From: Skermanella stibiiresistens SB22
GTDB taxonomy: Bacteria; Pseudomonadota; Alphaproteobacteria; Azospirillales; Azospirillaceae
DNA length: 64,000 nucleotides
Reading direction: 5' to 3'
NCBI RefSeq assembly: GCF_000576635.1
Contig: NZ_AVFL01000001.1
Location: 372,001 to 436,000 of the forward strand
The position numbers and the translations under genes are program-made. Positions 50,374 to 59,170 of this stretch are shown piece after piece. The notes under the pieces were generated by a model that saw nothing but the letters and a program-made list of their open reading frames with translations, made no database searches and had not been told where the DNA came from. How positions within the stretch are numbered: the stretch's first letter is position 1; each line of letters starts with the position of its first letter.

Positions 50374-51750
50374 TCACAGCAGGAAGGTGCTGGCCAACCC
50401 CAGGAAGACGAAGAAGCCCAGCACGTCGGTGGTGGTCGTCAGGAACGGACCGGCCGCCACGGCGGGGTCGATGTCGAAGCGGTCCAGCGTCAGGGGAATC
50501 ACCGTCCCGGCGAGCCCGGCCCAGACCATGTTGAACATCATGGCGCTGGCCAGCACCAGTCCCAGGCTCAGATCGCCGAACCACAGGGTCGCGATGGTGC
50601 CCATCACGGTCGCGAAGACGAGACCGTTCATGACGCCGACGACGACCTCCTTGCCGATCACGCGCCACGTGCCGCCGGCCACCAGATCGCGCGCCGCCAG
50701 CGCCCGCACCATCACGGTGATGACCTGCATGCCGGCGTTGCCGCCCATCGCGGCGACGATCGGCATCAGGACGGCCAGCGCCACGATCTCCTGGATCGCC
50801 CCCTCGAAGCGGGAGATCACGATCGAGGCGAGGATGGTGTTGACCAGGGTGATCAGCAGCCAGCTCTGGCGCCGCCGCGCCGTGCGGAGCGGCGAGGCAT
50901 AGATGTCGCGCTCGCCGGTCCGCGCCAGTCCCAGCAGGTCCTCCTCCGCCTCCTCGTCGATCACGTCGACGATGTCGTCCACGGTGATCGCGCCGACCAA
51001 CCGCCCGGCGGCGTCGACCACGGGCACGCTGACCAGGTCGTTGCGCCGGAAGATGTCGGCCACCTGTTCCTGGTCCATGTCGGCGGGAACGCCGAGGCCC
51101 CTATCCTCCATGATGTCGGCGATCCGCGTCTCGCGCGGGTTGCGCAGCACGCGGCTGGTCGGGACCGTGCCGATGGGACGATGGGCGGGATCGACCACGA
51201 ACAGATCGTAGAAGTCGTCGGGCAGCCCTTGGCTGCGGCGCAGGAAGTCGATCGTCTCGCCGACCGTCCAGAAACCTGGAACCGCCACCACGTCGCGCTG
51301 CATCAGGCGGCCGGCGCTGGACTCCGGATAGGCCAGACCCTGTTCCAGGATCGCGCGGAAGGCCGCCGGCATCGCCTGCATCACGGCGATCCGGTGAACG
51401 TCGTCCAGCGTCTCGATCAGGTAAAGCGCGTCGTCGCTCTCCAGGTTGGCGATGGCGGCCGCCAGTTCCACCGTGTCGAATTGCTCGACCACCTCCAGCC
51501 GGACGCTGTCGTCCAACTCGGTCAGGACCGTCGGATCGAATGTGCCGCGGATCGCCTGGACCAGCCGGCCCCGCTCGCGCGTGTCGAGCGATTCCAACAA
51601 ATCGGCCAGATCGGCGTGACCCAGCGGTTCCGCCAAGTCCCGAATCCGGTCGACATCGCCGTCATCCAGGCGGGAGCGGACCTCCGCCACGAAGCCGGCG
51701 GTCAGCCCCGTCAGACGGGGATCGGGAAGGCCATCCTCGTCGCGGTTCAT
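50374..51750 (-). CDS. mgtE: MgtE magnesium transporter
   Basis: A 458-residue magnesium channel/transporter. Order as in the family: helical N domain with superhelical MgtE repeats (about 15-140), a CBS pair (about 145-265) containing LMQRDVVAVP and FRRNDLVSVPVVDAAG, a plug helix and five membrane segments. The pore segments are visible: LMPIVAAMGGNAGMQVITVMVRALA, GTVIPLTLDRFDIDPA and PFLTTTTDVLGFFVFL, with the Asp that coordinates Mg. The cytoplasmic N and CBS domains sense Mg and close the pore. The ATG overlaps the HAD gene stop by four bases (ATGA), so it is the third gene of the marC-HAD-mgtE operon. Confidence 0.94.
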   Translation of the reverse strand: MNRDEDGLPDPRLTGLTAGFVAEVRSRLDDGDVDRIRDLAEPLGHADLADLLESLDTRERGRLVQAIRGTFDPTVLTELDDSVRLEVVEQFDTVELAAAIANLESDDALYLIETLDDVHRIAVMQAMPAAFRAILEQGLAYPESSAGRLMQRDVVAVPGFWTVGETIDFLRRSQGLPDDFYDLFVVDPAHRPIGTVPTSRVLRNPRETRIADIMEDRGLGVPADMDQEQVADIFRRNDLVSVPVVDAAGRLVGAITVDDIVDVIDEEAEEDLLGLARTGERDIYASPLRTARRRQSWLLITLVNTILASIVISRFEGAIQEIVALAVLMPIVAAMGGNAGMQVITVMVRALAARDLVAGGTWRVIGKEVVVGVMNGLVFATVMGTIATLWFGDLSLGLVLASAMMFNMVWAGLAGTVIPLTLDRFDIDPAVAAGPFLTTTTDVLGFFVFLGLASTFLL

Positions 51751-52454
51751 AGCGCCGCGATCACGCCGGTCAATTCGGCCATGCCCTCGATCCGGCGATA
51801 GCCTTCCGCCGGTGGCTCGACGTGCTCATGGGCCCAGGTGATATGGTAGGGCACATGGACGGCTTGGCCGCCGATCTCCAGCACCGGCAGGATATCGGAG
51901 CGGACGGAGTTGCCGACCATCAGGAAGCGCTCGGGCTCGATGTCGTGGCGCGCCAGCACCCGGCGATAGGTTTCCGGGTCCTTCTCCGACACGATCTCGA
52001 TCCGGTCGAATAGGTCCGCCAAGCCGGATCTCGCGATCTTGCTCTCCTGGTCGAACAGGTCGCCCTTGGTGATCAGCACCAGCCGGTGGCTGTTGGCGAG
52101 GTATTCGACCGTTTCGGCGACGCCGTCGAGCAGTTCGACCGGATGTGCCAGCATAGACTTGCCGCAATCGATCAGCGTCTGGATGTCGCGCGCGTCGACC
52201 TCGCCGCCGGTCACCTCGATCGCCGTCTCGATCATCGACAGGACGAAGCCCTTGATGCCATAGCCGAACAGGCCGAGGTTGCGGCGCTCCGCCTCCAGCA
52301 GCCGGCGGTCGACCTCGGCGGCGTCGATGCCGCCCAGGATGGTCCGGAACCGCTCCTGCGTCATGGAGAAGATCGACTCGTTGTGCCACAGCGTGTCGTC
52401 GCCGTCGAACCCGATGGTCCAGGAGCCTGGATGATGGTCGGGGGCAATATTCAT
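51747..52454 (-). CDS. HAD family hydrolase
   Basis: A 235-residue HAD-superfamily phosphatase with motif I TIGFDGDDTLWHN (nucleophile Asp and Asp plus two), motif II LVLITKGD, motif III lysine in VSEKDPETYRRV and motif IV FLMVGNSVRSDILP. The cap is a four-helix insertion after motif I, so subclass I. Substrate unknown. Four-base overlaps on both sides (with marC upstream and mgtE downstream) show tight translational coupling. Confidence 0.88.
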   Translation of the reverse strand: MNIAPDHHPGSWTIGFDGDDTLWHNESIFSMTQERFRTILGGIDAAEVDRRLLEAERRNLGLFGYGIKGFVLSMIETAIEVTGGEVDARDIQTLIDCGKSMLAHPVELLDGVAETVEYLANSHRLVLITKGDLFDQESKIARSGLADLFDRIEIVSEKDPETYRRVLARHDIEPERFLMVGNSVRSDILPVLEIGGQAVHVPYHITWAHEHVEPPAEGYRRIEGMAELTGVIAAL

Positions 52455-53083
52455 GTCCGGACGATCCCGCTTTGCATGATTCCGTCGATGACGAACTGGC
52501 AGGCCAGCGCCGCCAGCAGGATACCGAGGATCCGATTGACCACGTTGACCCCCGTGACACCCATCAGCTTGGTGACCTTGGCCGCCGCCAGCAGCACGCC
52601 GAGGTTGGTCAGCAGGACCAGCGCCAGGACGCCCAGCACCACGGCTTGGCCCAGGATGTCGCCCTCCGTCCTGCCCATCAACAGCAGGAGCGAGGTCAGG
52701 GCTCCCGGTCCCGCGATCAGCGGTATGGCGAGTGGGAAGACCGAGATGTCATCCTTCAGGCTGGCTTCCGCCTGTTCCGGCTCGGTCGTGCTGCGTAGCC
52801 CGCTCGGCCGCGCGAAGGCCATGTCGATGGCGAGCAGCAGCAGCAGGATGCCCCCGGCGATCCGGAACGCGGGAAGGCCGATGCCCAGGGCCCGCAGCAG
52901 GAAATTGCCGGCGAAGGCGAAGACGAACAGGATGCAGGCCGCGATCAGGACCCCCTTGACCGCCATCAGCCGGCGGTGGGCGTCATCCGATCCACGGGTC
53001 AGCGCCGCGAAGACCGGTCCGGTGCCGATCGGATCGATCGTCACCAGCAAGGCCACGGCTGAGGTCAACGCGAGATCGAGCAT
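52451..53083 (-). CDS. MarC family membrane protein
   Basis: A 210-residue protein with six hydrophobic segments and the MarC/UPF0056 pattern: LLVTIDPIGTGPVF near the start, LRALGIGLPAFRIAGGILLLLLAIDM, FPLAIPLIAGPGALTSLLLLM and a last segment NVVNRILGILLAALACQFVIDGI. The family is of unknown function; the old link with multiple antibiotic resistance was not upheld. First gene of the operon with the HAD phosphatase and mgtE. Diverges from the CoA-transferase genes. Confidence 0.92.
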   Translation of the reverse strand: MLDLALTSAVALLVTIDPIGTGPVFAALTRGSDDAHRRLMAVKGVLIAACILFVFAFAGNFLLRALGIGLPAFRIAGGILLLLLAIDMAFARPSGLRSTTEPEQAEASLKDDISVFPLAIPLIAGPGALTSLLLLMGRTEGDILGQAVVLGVLALVLLTNLGVLLAAAKVTKLMGVTGVNVVNRILGILLAALACQFVIDGIMQSGIVRT

Positions 53084-53178
53084 TTTTCACGCATGGTGTC
53101 CGGTCTCGCCTTGAACGTATGGGACGGGGGATCGGGAGCCGCGATAAAGGGAAAAGGGCGCCGCGAGGGTGCCGCCGC

Positions 53179-53221
53179 GGCATGCGCTGGATTGACAGGG
53201 CATGCGGCACCGCACTATCCC
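53179..53221 (+). promoter_or_regulatory. Predicted promoter of the CoA-transferase operon with flanking repeats
   Basis: TTGACA (53192-53197), 18 bases, TATCCC (53216-53221). The octamer GGCATGCG occurs at 53179 and again at 53199, exactly 20 bases apart, on either side of the -35 box. This could be a regulator site. The CoA-transferase subunit A start lies about 125 bases downstream. Confidence 0.4.
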
Positions 53222-53347
53222 TTGCAGCAACGGCCCCTGGAGGCAACGGTGCCGAACGTATCGACGCTGGGATCGCTGGGCAAGCGCGCCGAGCGGACCC
53301 TGGTCCGGTGCGATGGGCTTACAACGATAATCGACAAGGATAAAGGG

Positions 53348-54049
53348 ATGAAGAAGGTCTACGCCGACGCCAAGAGCGCCCTCGAGGGGCTGCTGTTCGA
53401 CGACATGACGATCATGGCCGGCGGTTTCGGCCTGTGCGGCATTCCGGAGGTCCTGATCGAGGCGATCCGTGATTCGGGCGTCAAGGGCCTGACCGTTATC
53501 TCCAACAACGCGGGCATCGACAATGTCGGTCTCGGCGTGCTGCTGGAGACCCGCCAGATCCGCAAGATGATCTCCTCCTATGTCGGCGAGAACAAGACCT
53601 TCGCCAAGCAGTACCTGGGCGGCGAGCTCGAGATCGAGTTCAACCCGCAGGGCACGCTGGCCGAGCGCATCCGCGCCGGTGGCGCCGGCATCCCGGCCTT
53701 CTTCACGAAGACTGGTGTCGGCACCCTGGTCGCCGAGGGCAAGGAGGTCCGCGAGTTCGACGGCGAGACCTATGTGATGGAGCGGGGGCTGTTCGCCGAC
53801 CTATCCGTCGTCCACGCCTGGAAGGGCGACACCGAGGGTAACCTCGTCTATCGCAAGACCGCGCGTAACTTCAACCCGATGATGGCGTCGGCGGCCAAGG
53901 TCACGGTGGCCGAGGTCGAGACCCTGGTCCAACCCGGCGAGCTCGATCCGGACCACATCATCACGCCCGGCATCTTCGTCAAGCGCATCATCAACGTGGC
54001 CGACGCCGGCAAGCGCATCGAGCAGCGCACCGTCCGCAAGCGCGCCTGA
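53348..54049 (+). CDS. scoA: 3-oxoacid CoA-transferase subunit A
   Basis: A 233-residue alpha subunit that, with subunit B, moves CoA from succinyl-CoA to acetoacetate or a related 3-oxoacid; cytoplasmic, used in ketone body, PHB-derived acetoacetate and branched-chain breakdown. Family elements: MAGGFGLCGIPEVLIEAI (glycine loop), TVISNNAG, ISSYVGENK, NPQGTLAERIRAGGAGIPAFFT and LVYRKTARNFNPMMA. The start MKKVYADAKS has AAGGA upstream; the 85 in-frame codons before it are non-coding. The B gene follows 27 bases later. A strong promoter candidate lies upstream. Confidence 0.93.
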   Translation: MKKVYADAKSALEGLLFDDMTIMAGGFGLCGIPEVLIEAIRDSGVKGLTVISNNAGIDNVGLGVLLETRQIRKMISSYVGENKTFAKQYLGGELEIEFNPQGTLAERIRAGGAGIPAFFTKTGVGTLVAEGKEVREFDGETYVMERGLFADLSVVHAWKGDTEGNLVYRKTARNFNPMMASAAKVTVAEVETLVQPGELDPDHIITPGIFVKRIINVADAGKRIEQRTVRKRA

Positions 54050-54076
54050 ATTCGGATCAAGGGGAGGAACAAGACA

Positions 54077-54718
54077 ATGGCATGGACCCGTGAGGAGATG
54101 GCGGCGCGCGCGGCCAAGGAGTTGCGCGACGGCTTCTACGTCAACCTGGGCATCGGCATCCCGACCCTGGTCGCCAACTACATTCCCGACGGCATCGAGG
54201 TCACGCTCCAGAGCGAGAACGGCATGCTCGGCATGGGCCCCTTCCCCTTTGAGGGCGAGGAGGACCCCGACCTGATCAACGCCGGCAAGCAGACGATCAC
54301 CCAGCTGCCCAAGACCAGCTACTTCAGCAGCGCCGACAGCTTCGGCATGATCCGCGGCGGCCACATCGACCTGTCGATCCTCGGCGCCATGCAGGTGGCG
54401 GCCAATGGCGATCTCGCCAACTGGATGATCCCGGGCAAGATGGTCAAGGGCATGGGCGGCGCCATGGATCTGGTCGCCGGCGTCAAGAAGGTCGTCGTCG
54501 TGATGGAGCACGCCTCCAAGGACGGCGAGCCGAAGATCCTCAAGCAGTGCAACCTGCCGCTGACCGGTGCCGCCGTGGTCGACATGATCATCACCGACAT
54601 GGGCGTCTTCTCGGTCGATGAGAATGGCGGTGGCCTGACCCTGATCGAGATCGCCCCCGGCGTGACTGTCGAGGACATCAAGGCCAAGACCGAGGCCGAG
54701 TTCACGGTCGCGGCCTGA
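54077..54718 (+). CDS. scoB: 3-oxoacid CoA-transferase subunit B
   Basis: A 213-residue beta subunit. The catalytic Glu that forms the CoA thioester is in [12 protein letters not shown] near residue 47. [48 protein letters not shown] and [21 protein letters not shown] are standard for ScoB/AtoA. ATG preceded by GGGGAGGA. Operon with subunit A. A long stem-loop follows its stop. Confidence 0.94.
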   Translation: MAWTREEMAARAAKELRDGFYVNLGIGIPTLVANYIPDGIEVTLQSENGMLGMGPFPFEGEEDPDLINAGKQTITQLPKTSYFSSADSFGMIRGGHIDLSILGAMQVAANGDLANWMIPGKMVKGMGGAMDLVAGVKKVVVVMEHASKDGEPKILKQCNLPLTGAAVVDMIITDMGVFSVDENGGGLTLIEIAPGVTVEDIKAKTEAEFTVAA

Positions 54719-54763
54719 GAGCGTTTTTGACGCGGCGGGCCGGGTGAGGCTTCGCTGGGAGGG

Positions 54764-54812
54764 CGCCGGTCGGGCATGCGACTACTCCCGCATGTTCCTC
54801 TCCCGACCGGCG
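54764..54812. repeat. Long imperfect stem-loop between CoA-transferase and Rpn genes
   Basis: Outer arms CGCCGGTCGGG (54764-54774) and CCCGACCGGCG (54802-54812) enclose inner arms CATGCG (54775-54780) and CGCATG (54789-54794). No T-run follows. It ends ten bases before the start of the Rpn-type gene, so it may act as a 3' border of the CoA-transferase message or shield the Rpn ribosome binding site. Confidence 0.55.
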
Positions 54813-54822
54813 GTCCCATCCC

Positions 54823-55800
54823 ATGACCACGCGCCTGATCCAGCGCCATGACCAATTCTTCAAACGCCTGCTCGAACGGCCGGAAACCGCGGGAGCCTTG
54901 ATCCGCGAGCGGTTTCCCGCCGATGTGGCCCGACTTCTCACGAAGGACGATCCGGTCCTGGAGCCCGGCACCTTCGTGGACCGGGAGCTTCGCGAGTACA
55001 GGACGGATCTGCTCTACCGCGCCCGCACCATCCATGGTGGGGCGGCTTTCATTTACACGCTGATCGAGCACAAGTCCTGGCCTCCGCTTCGGATCAGGCT
55101 ACAGCTGCTCGGCTATCAAACCAACATCTGGCAGTGGTGGGATAAGCGGGAAGGCAAGGACGCCGACGGCAACCTCCTGCCCCTGCCGCCGATCCTGCCG
55201 CTGGTCGTCTACCACGGCGACGCCGAGTGGCGGATACCCTTGAACTTCGCCGCCGGCATGGATTTGGGAGACGAGTCGCTCCGCCCCTATCTGCTGGATT
55301 TCCGATACTTCCTGGCCGATATCGGCCGCGACGACGATGCCAGCCTCTCGCGCGAGAAGGTGCTGCGAGCCGGTTTGCTGGTGCTCAAGCATGGCTCCCG
55401 CCAAGGCGACCTGTTCGACACGCTGGTCCTGTTGGGCCGCGCGGCCCTGGCGATCAGCTTTGATGACTTGGTGGCCGTCGTGCGCTACCTTCTCACCGAA
55501 CCCAACGAGGTCAACGCCGCCATACTGCGCGACGCCTTGAGGGAGATCGTTCCAGGCCAGGAGATGAGGATCATGTCGATCGCGGCGGAGGAATGGAAAG
55601 CCGAAGGCAAGGCGGAGGGCAGGGCTCAAGGCAAGGCGGACATCCTGCTGCGCCAGTTGCGGCGTCGTTTCGGCCCGGTGCCTCCCGCAATGGCCGATCG
55701 TGTGCTCGGTGCCAGCGACGCGGAACTCAACGCCTGGGCTGACGGCATCCTGGACGCGGCGAGTGCCGAGGCGGTTTTCACCGGTCCCAAGCCGAACTGA
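54823..55800 (+). CDS. Rpn family (YhgA-like) recombination-promoting nuclease/putative transposase relative
   Basis: A 325-residue protein with the PD-(D/E)XK nuclease pattern of the Rpn/YhgA family: HDQFFKRLLERPETAGALI at the start, YRTDLLYRA and FIYTLIEHKS supplying the Asp and the Glu-x-Lys of the active site, then LLGYQTNIWQWW and LPPILPLVVYHGD. The C-terminus has a repeated EGKAEGRAQGKAD segment, the low-complexity linker usual in this family. Rpn proteins cut DNA and promote RecA-independent recombination in E. coli. It is a solitary copy without inverted repeats, so not a transposon itself. The ribosome binding site is weak. Confidence 0.83.
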   Translation: MTTRLIQRHDQFFKRLLERPETAGALIRERFPADVARLLTKDDPVLEPGTFVDRELREYRTDLLYRARTIHGGAAFIYTLIEHKSWPPLRIRLQLLGYQTNIWQWWDKREGKDADGNLLPLPPILPLVVYHGDAEWRIPLNFAAGMDLGDESLRPYLLDFRYFLADIGRDDDASLSREKVLRAGLLVLKHGSRQGDLFDTLVLLGRAALAISFDDLVAVVRYLLTEPNEVNAAILRDALREIVPGQEMRIMSIAAEEWKAEGKAEGRAQGKADILLRQLRRRFGPVPPAMADRVLGASDAELNAWADGILDAASAEAVFTGPKPN

Positions 55801-55807
55801 GCCGTCC

Positions 55808-55832
55808 CGCGGGGGACCGCGTGGCCCCCGCG
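55808..55832. terminator. GC-rich stem-loop between convergent rpn-like gene and polA
   Basis: Stem CGCGGGGG (55808-55815) with CCCCCGCG (55825-55832), 9-base loop, in the 39-base gap between two convergent genes. No T-run, but strong and well placed as a shared terminator. Confidence 0.55.
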
Positions 55833-55839
55833 CTGGCGA

Positions 55840-58743
55840 TCAGTGCGCGTCGGCCCAGCTGTGGCCGGTGCCAGCCTCGGCGACCAGCGGGACGCCGAGG
55901 CTCGCCGCACCTTCCATGACCCGGCGCACGACCTCCGAGGTTTCAGCAGCCTCGGCTTCCGGCACCTCGAAGATCAACTCGTCATGCACCTGGAGCAGCA
56001 TGCGGCCGGTCAGCCCGGCGGCCTCCAGCGCTGACGGGATGCGGACCATGGCGCGCTTGATGATATCGGCGGCGGTGCCCTGGATCGGCGCGTTGATCGC
56101 CTGTCGCTCGGCGAACTGTCGGCGCGCCGGGTTCCGCTCGGCGATCCCCTGGATGTGGCAGCGCCGGCCGAACAGGGTCGTCACATAGCCGTTCTTGCGG
56201 CAGAACTCCTTGGTCTTGTCCATGAAGGCGGCCAGTTCCGAGAATCGCTCCAGATAGGTCTTGATGAAGGAGTTCGCCTCGCCGGCCGAGATGCCGAGCT
56301 GGCGGCCCAGGCCGAAGCCGCTGATGCCATAGATGATGCCGAAGTTGATCGCCTTGGCCTTGCGCCGGATGTCGCCGGTCATCTGGTCCAGCGGCACGCC
56401 GAAGACCTGGCTGGCGGTCATCGCGTGAATGTCGATGCCCTCGCGGAACGCGTGCTTCAGCGCCTCGATCCCGGCCATTTCCGCCACCAGCCGCAGCTCG
56501 ATCTGCGAATAGTCGACCGACAGCAGCGTGTGGCCCGGCTTGGCGATGAAGGCGCGGCGGATCTTGCGGCCCTCCTCAGTCCGGATCGGGATGTTTTGGA
56601 GGTTGGGATCATTGGACGACAGGCGGCCGGTGGTGGTGATCGCCAGCGAGAACGAGGTGTGGACCCGGCCCGTCTTGGCGTCGATCTGCTGCTGCAGACT
56701 ATCGGTGTAGGTGCTCTTCAGCTTGGAGAACTGGCGCCAGTCCAGCACCTTCTGGACTATGTCGTGGCCCTGCTCGGCCAAGGGCTCAAGCGTCGCGCTG
56801 TCGGTCGAATACGCCCCCGTCTTGCCCTTCTTGCCGCCTTGCAGGCCCATCTCGCCGAACAGCACGTCGCCCAATTGCTTGGGCGAGCCGACGTTGAAGG
56901 TGTGGCCCGCGACGCGGTGGATCTCTATCTCGAGCTCGGCCAAGCGGGAGGCCAGATCCTTTGACAGCTCCTTCAGCACATCGCAATCGACCAGGATGCC
57001 CTCCGCCTCCATGTCGGCGATGATCGGCACCAGGGGCCGCTCGATCGTCTCGTACAGGGTGGTCAGCCGTTCCGGGACCAGCCGCGGCTTCAGCGCCTGA
57101 TACAGGCGCAGTGTCACGTCGGCGTCCTCCGCCGCGTACTCGGTCGCCTTGTCCAGCGCCACTCGGTCGAAGGTCACGCGCGACTTGCCGGTGCCGGTCA
57201 CTTGATCGTAGGTGATCGGGGTGTAGTCGCAGTGCAGCTTCGACAGCTCGTCCATGCCGTGGCCATGCAGGCCCGTCTCCAGCACGTAGCTGATCAACAT
57301 GGTGTCGTCGATCGGGGCCAGCCGGATGCCGTGGCCGCCGAACACTTGGATATCGAACTTCAGGTTATGCCCGACCTTCAGGATGGCCGGGTCCTCCAGC
57401 AGCGGCTTCAGCCGCGCCACAACCTCTTCGACCGGCAGTTGCGGCGGCGCGTCGCTGGGGGCGAGGTCGAGCGATCCTTCCGCAGGCACCCCGTCGGGAC
57501 CGACATGGCCAACCGGGATGTAGCAGGCCGCACCTTGTTCGACCGCCAGCGAGATGCCAACCATCTTGCAACTGCAGGCGTGGAGCGAGTCGGTCTCGGT
57601 ATCGACCGCCACCGTACCCGCCGCATGGGCGGCCGCGATCCAGCGGTCCAGCGCCTCGACCGTCTGGACCAACTCGTAGGTGCCCTTGCCGTCGAAGCGC
57701 GCGCTGGCCCTGACCTCCGGCGCGGAGGTTGGCAAAGCGGTGGCGGATGCCGAGGTGGGCGTCGATCCGGAGGGCGCCGCGGCGCCATCGACCAGCCTGC
57801 CGTCGGCCCGAATCTCGTTCTCGACCCGAGTGATGATCGATCGAAAGCCTTGCTGGCGCAGGAAATTCAGCAGCTTTTCATGGTCGGGCTCGCGGACCTT
57901 CAGATCATCGAGTGGCGTCGGCACCGGCGCCTGATCGTCCAACTGGACCAGCCGCTTGGAGACGCGCGCCAGTTCCGCGTTGTCGATCAGCGCTTGACGG
58001 CGCTTCGGCTGCTTGATCTCGCCGGCCCGCTCCAGCAGCGTTTCCAGGTCGCCATATTCGCCGATCAGCTGGGCGGCGGTCTTGATGCCGATGCCGGGCA
58101 CGCCGGGCACGTTGTCGACCGGATCGCCGGCCAGGGCCTGGACATCCACCACCTTGTCGGGCGTCACGCCGAACTTCTCGAAGACCTCCTCGAACCCGAT
58201 CACCTTGTTCTTCATCGGGTCGAGCATGGCGACACCGTCGGTGACCAGCTGCATCAGGTCCTTGTCGGACGAGACGATCGTCACCTGCCGCCCCTGTTCG
58301 CGCGCCAAACGCGCGTAGGTCGCGATCAGGTCGTCCGCCTCATAGCCCTCCAGCTCGATCGACGGCACGCAGAACGCCTCGACCGCCTCGCGGATGATGC
58401 CGAACTGCGGCTTCAACTCCTCGGGCGGCTCTGGCCGATGGGCCTTGTAGTCGGCGTAGAACTCGTTGCGGAAGTTCAGCCGCTTGCTGTCGAAGATCAC
58501 CGCCACCGCCTCGGCGTGATGGTCCGCCAGCAGCTTCATCAGCATGTTGGTGAAGCCCATCACCGCGTTGACCGGCGTGCCGTCGCTCCGCGTCAGGGGC
58601 GGGATGGCGTGGAAGGCGCGAAAGATGAAGCCGGAGCCATCCACGAGGTAGAGGCCATCTACGGTCTTCGCCGCGGGTTCCGGCTGATCGGAAACCGTCT
58701 GGACGGGGTCGGTTTGCGTGGTGTCGCTCATGGTCAACGACAT
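55840..58743 (-). CDS. polA: DNA polymerase I
   Basis: A 967-residue three-domain polymerase for Okazaki fragment maturation and repair. Residues about 28-320 are the 5'-3' exonuclease (YLVDGSGFIFRAFHAIPP, EGYEADDLIATYA, SSDKDLMQLV). About 350-560 is the 3'-5' exonuclease with its acidic residues kept (VAVDTETDSLHA, VGHNLKFD, YAEDADVT), so proofreading should be active. The rest is the polymerase with motif A LLSVDYSQIELR, motif B KAINFGIIYGIS and motif C LLQVHDELIFEVP. ATG at 58743 or 58731. The tRNA-Arg gene lies 90 bases upstream in the opposite direction. Confidence 0.96.
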   Translation of the reverse strand: MSLTMSDTTQTDPVQTVSDQPEPAAKTVDGLYLVDGSGFIFRAFHAIPPLTRSDGTPVNAVMGFTNMLMKLLADHHAEAVAVIFDSKRLNFRNEFYADYKAHRPEPPEELKPQFGIIREAVEAFCVPSIELEGYEADDLIATYARLAREQGRQVTIVSSDKDLMQLVTDGVAMLDPMKNKVIGFEEVFEKFGVTPDKVVDVQALAGDPVDNVPGVPGIGIKTAAQLIGEYGDLETLLERAGEIKQPKRRQALIDNAELARVSKRLVQLDDQAPVPTPLDDLKVREPDHEKLLNFLRQQGFRSIITRVENEIRADGRLVDGAAAPSGSTPTSASATALPTSAPEVRASARFDGKGTYELVQTVEALDRWIAAAHAAGTVAVDTETDSLHACSCKMVGISLAVEQGAACYIPVGHVGPDGVPAEGSLDLAPSDAPPQLPVEEVVARLKPLLEDPAILKVGHNLKFDIQVFGGHGIRLAPIDDTMLISYVLETGLHGHGMDELSKLHCDYTPITYDQVTGTGKSRVTFDRVALDKATEYAAEDADVTLRLYQALKPRLVPERLTTLYETIERPLVPIIADMEAEGILVDCDVLKELSKDLASRLAELEIEIHRVAGHTFNVGSPKQLGDVLFGEMGLQGGKKGKTGAYSTDSATLEPLAEQGHDIVQKVLDWRQFSKLKSTYTDSLQQQIDAKTGRVHTSFSLAITTTGRLSSNDPNLQNIPIRTEEGRKIRRAFIAKPGHTLLSVDYSQIELRLVAEMAGIEALKHAFREGIDIHAMTASQVFGVPLDQMTGDIRRKAKAINFGIIYGISGFGLGRQLGISAGEANSFIKTYLERFSELAAFMDKTKEFCRKNGYVTTLFGRRCHIQGIAERNPARRQFAERQAINAPIQGTAADIIKRAMVRIPSALEAAGLTGRMLLQVHDELIFEVPEAEAAETSEVVRRVMEGAASLGVPLVAEAGTGHSWADAH

Positions 58744-58834
58744 AGCACGACCACCGCCCCCGGTCGATACGAAGCGGGTGATTTGCCGGTTGCCGCAGGG
58801 GGTGAAAACCGCTAGACAGACGGCGGGAGATAAT

Positions 58835-59151
58835 GTCCGCGTAGCTCAGCAGGATAGAGCACAGGATTCCTAAGTTCAATTGGGCGTCGCGATGGGAAAC
58901 CGCGCGGCGGAACCGCTCAAAGTCGGGGAAAGCTCCGGTGTCACAGCACACCTTGCCAATCCCGAGCCAAGCCCCGGCCGAAAGGCCTGGGAAGGTGTAG
59001 AGACTGGACGGGCGGCACCTGTCGGCTTCGGCCCATGGTGAAGGGACAGTCCAGACCACGAACGCCGGGAGCTTTCGGGATCCCGGCGGCGGCGAAAGCC
59101 GAAGTGGCATGAATCCTGGGGCCGTGGGTTCGAATCCCGCCGCGGACACCA
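58835..59151 (+). tRNA. tRNA-Arg (anticodon CCT) interrupted by a group I intron
   Basis: Exon 1 (58835-58871) has acceptor GTCCGCG, D arm GCTC/GAGC and the 5' half of the anticodon arm CAGGA-TT-CCT. Exon 2 (59112-59151) continues AA-TCCTG, then the T arm with GTTCGAATC, acceptor CGCGGAC, discriminator A and an encoded CCA. Joined, they give a 77-nt cloverleaf with no mismatch in the acceptor or anticodon stems and anticodon CCT, which reads AGG. The split lies directly after the anticodon. This is the same tRNA known to carry a group I intron in Agrobacterium and other alphaproteobacteria. Confidence 0.93.
58872..59111 (+). ncRNA. Group I self-splicing intron in tRNA-Arg(CCT)
   Basis: A 240-nt intron with no ORF. 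The 5' exon ends in U; exon bases TTCCT (58867-58871) pair with the internal guide GGGAA (58894-58898), giving the obligatory U-G pair at the splice site. The intron ends in G (59111), the other group I rule. P7 strands GACTG (59002-59006) and CAGTC (59047-59051) and a strong P9 hairpin GCCGGGA/TCCCGGC (59064-59087) are visible. The small size and host gene match the IC3-type introns of bacterial tRNA genes. Splicing activity is expected but inferred. Confidence 0.9.
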
Positions 59152-59170
59152 TCTCCCCCCACTTTTCCCC

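Noticed and set aside
53093-53347. 85-codon N-terminal extension of CoA-transferase subunit A
   Set aside because: It contains the likely promoter, lacks homology to the family and has atypical composition; MKKVYADAKS is the normal start.
54823-55800. Insertion sequence or transposon
   Set aside because: The Rpn-type gene has no terminal inverted repeats or target duplications; the nearby stem-loop is on one side only.
58340-59152. Open frame reading across the tRNA-Arg and its intron
   Set aside because: It crosses a complete tRNA structure and the start of polA; the sequence is better explained by the split tRNA and polA.
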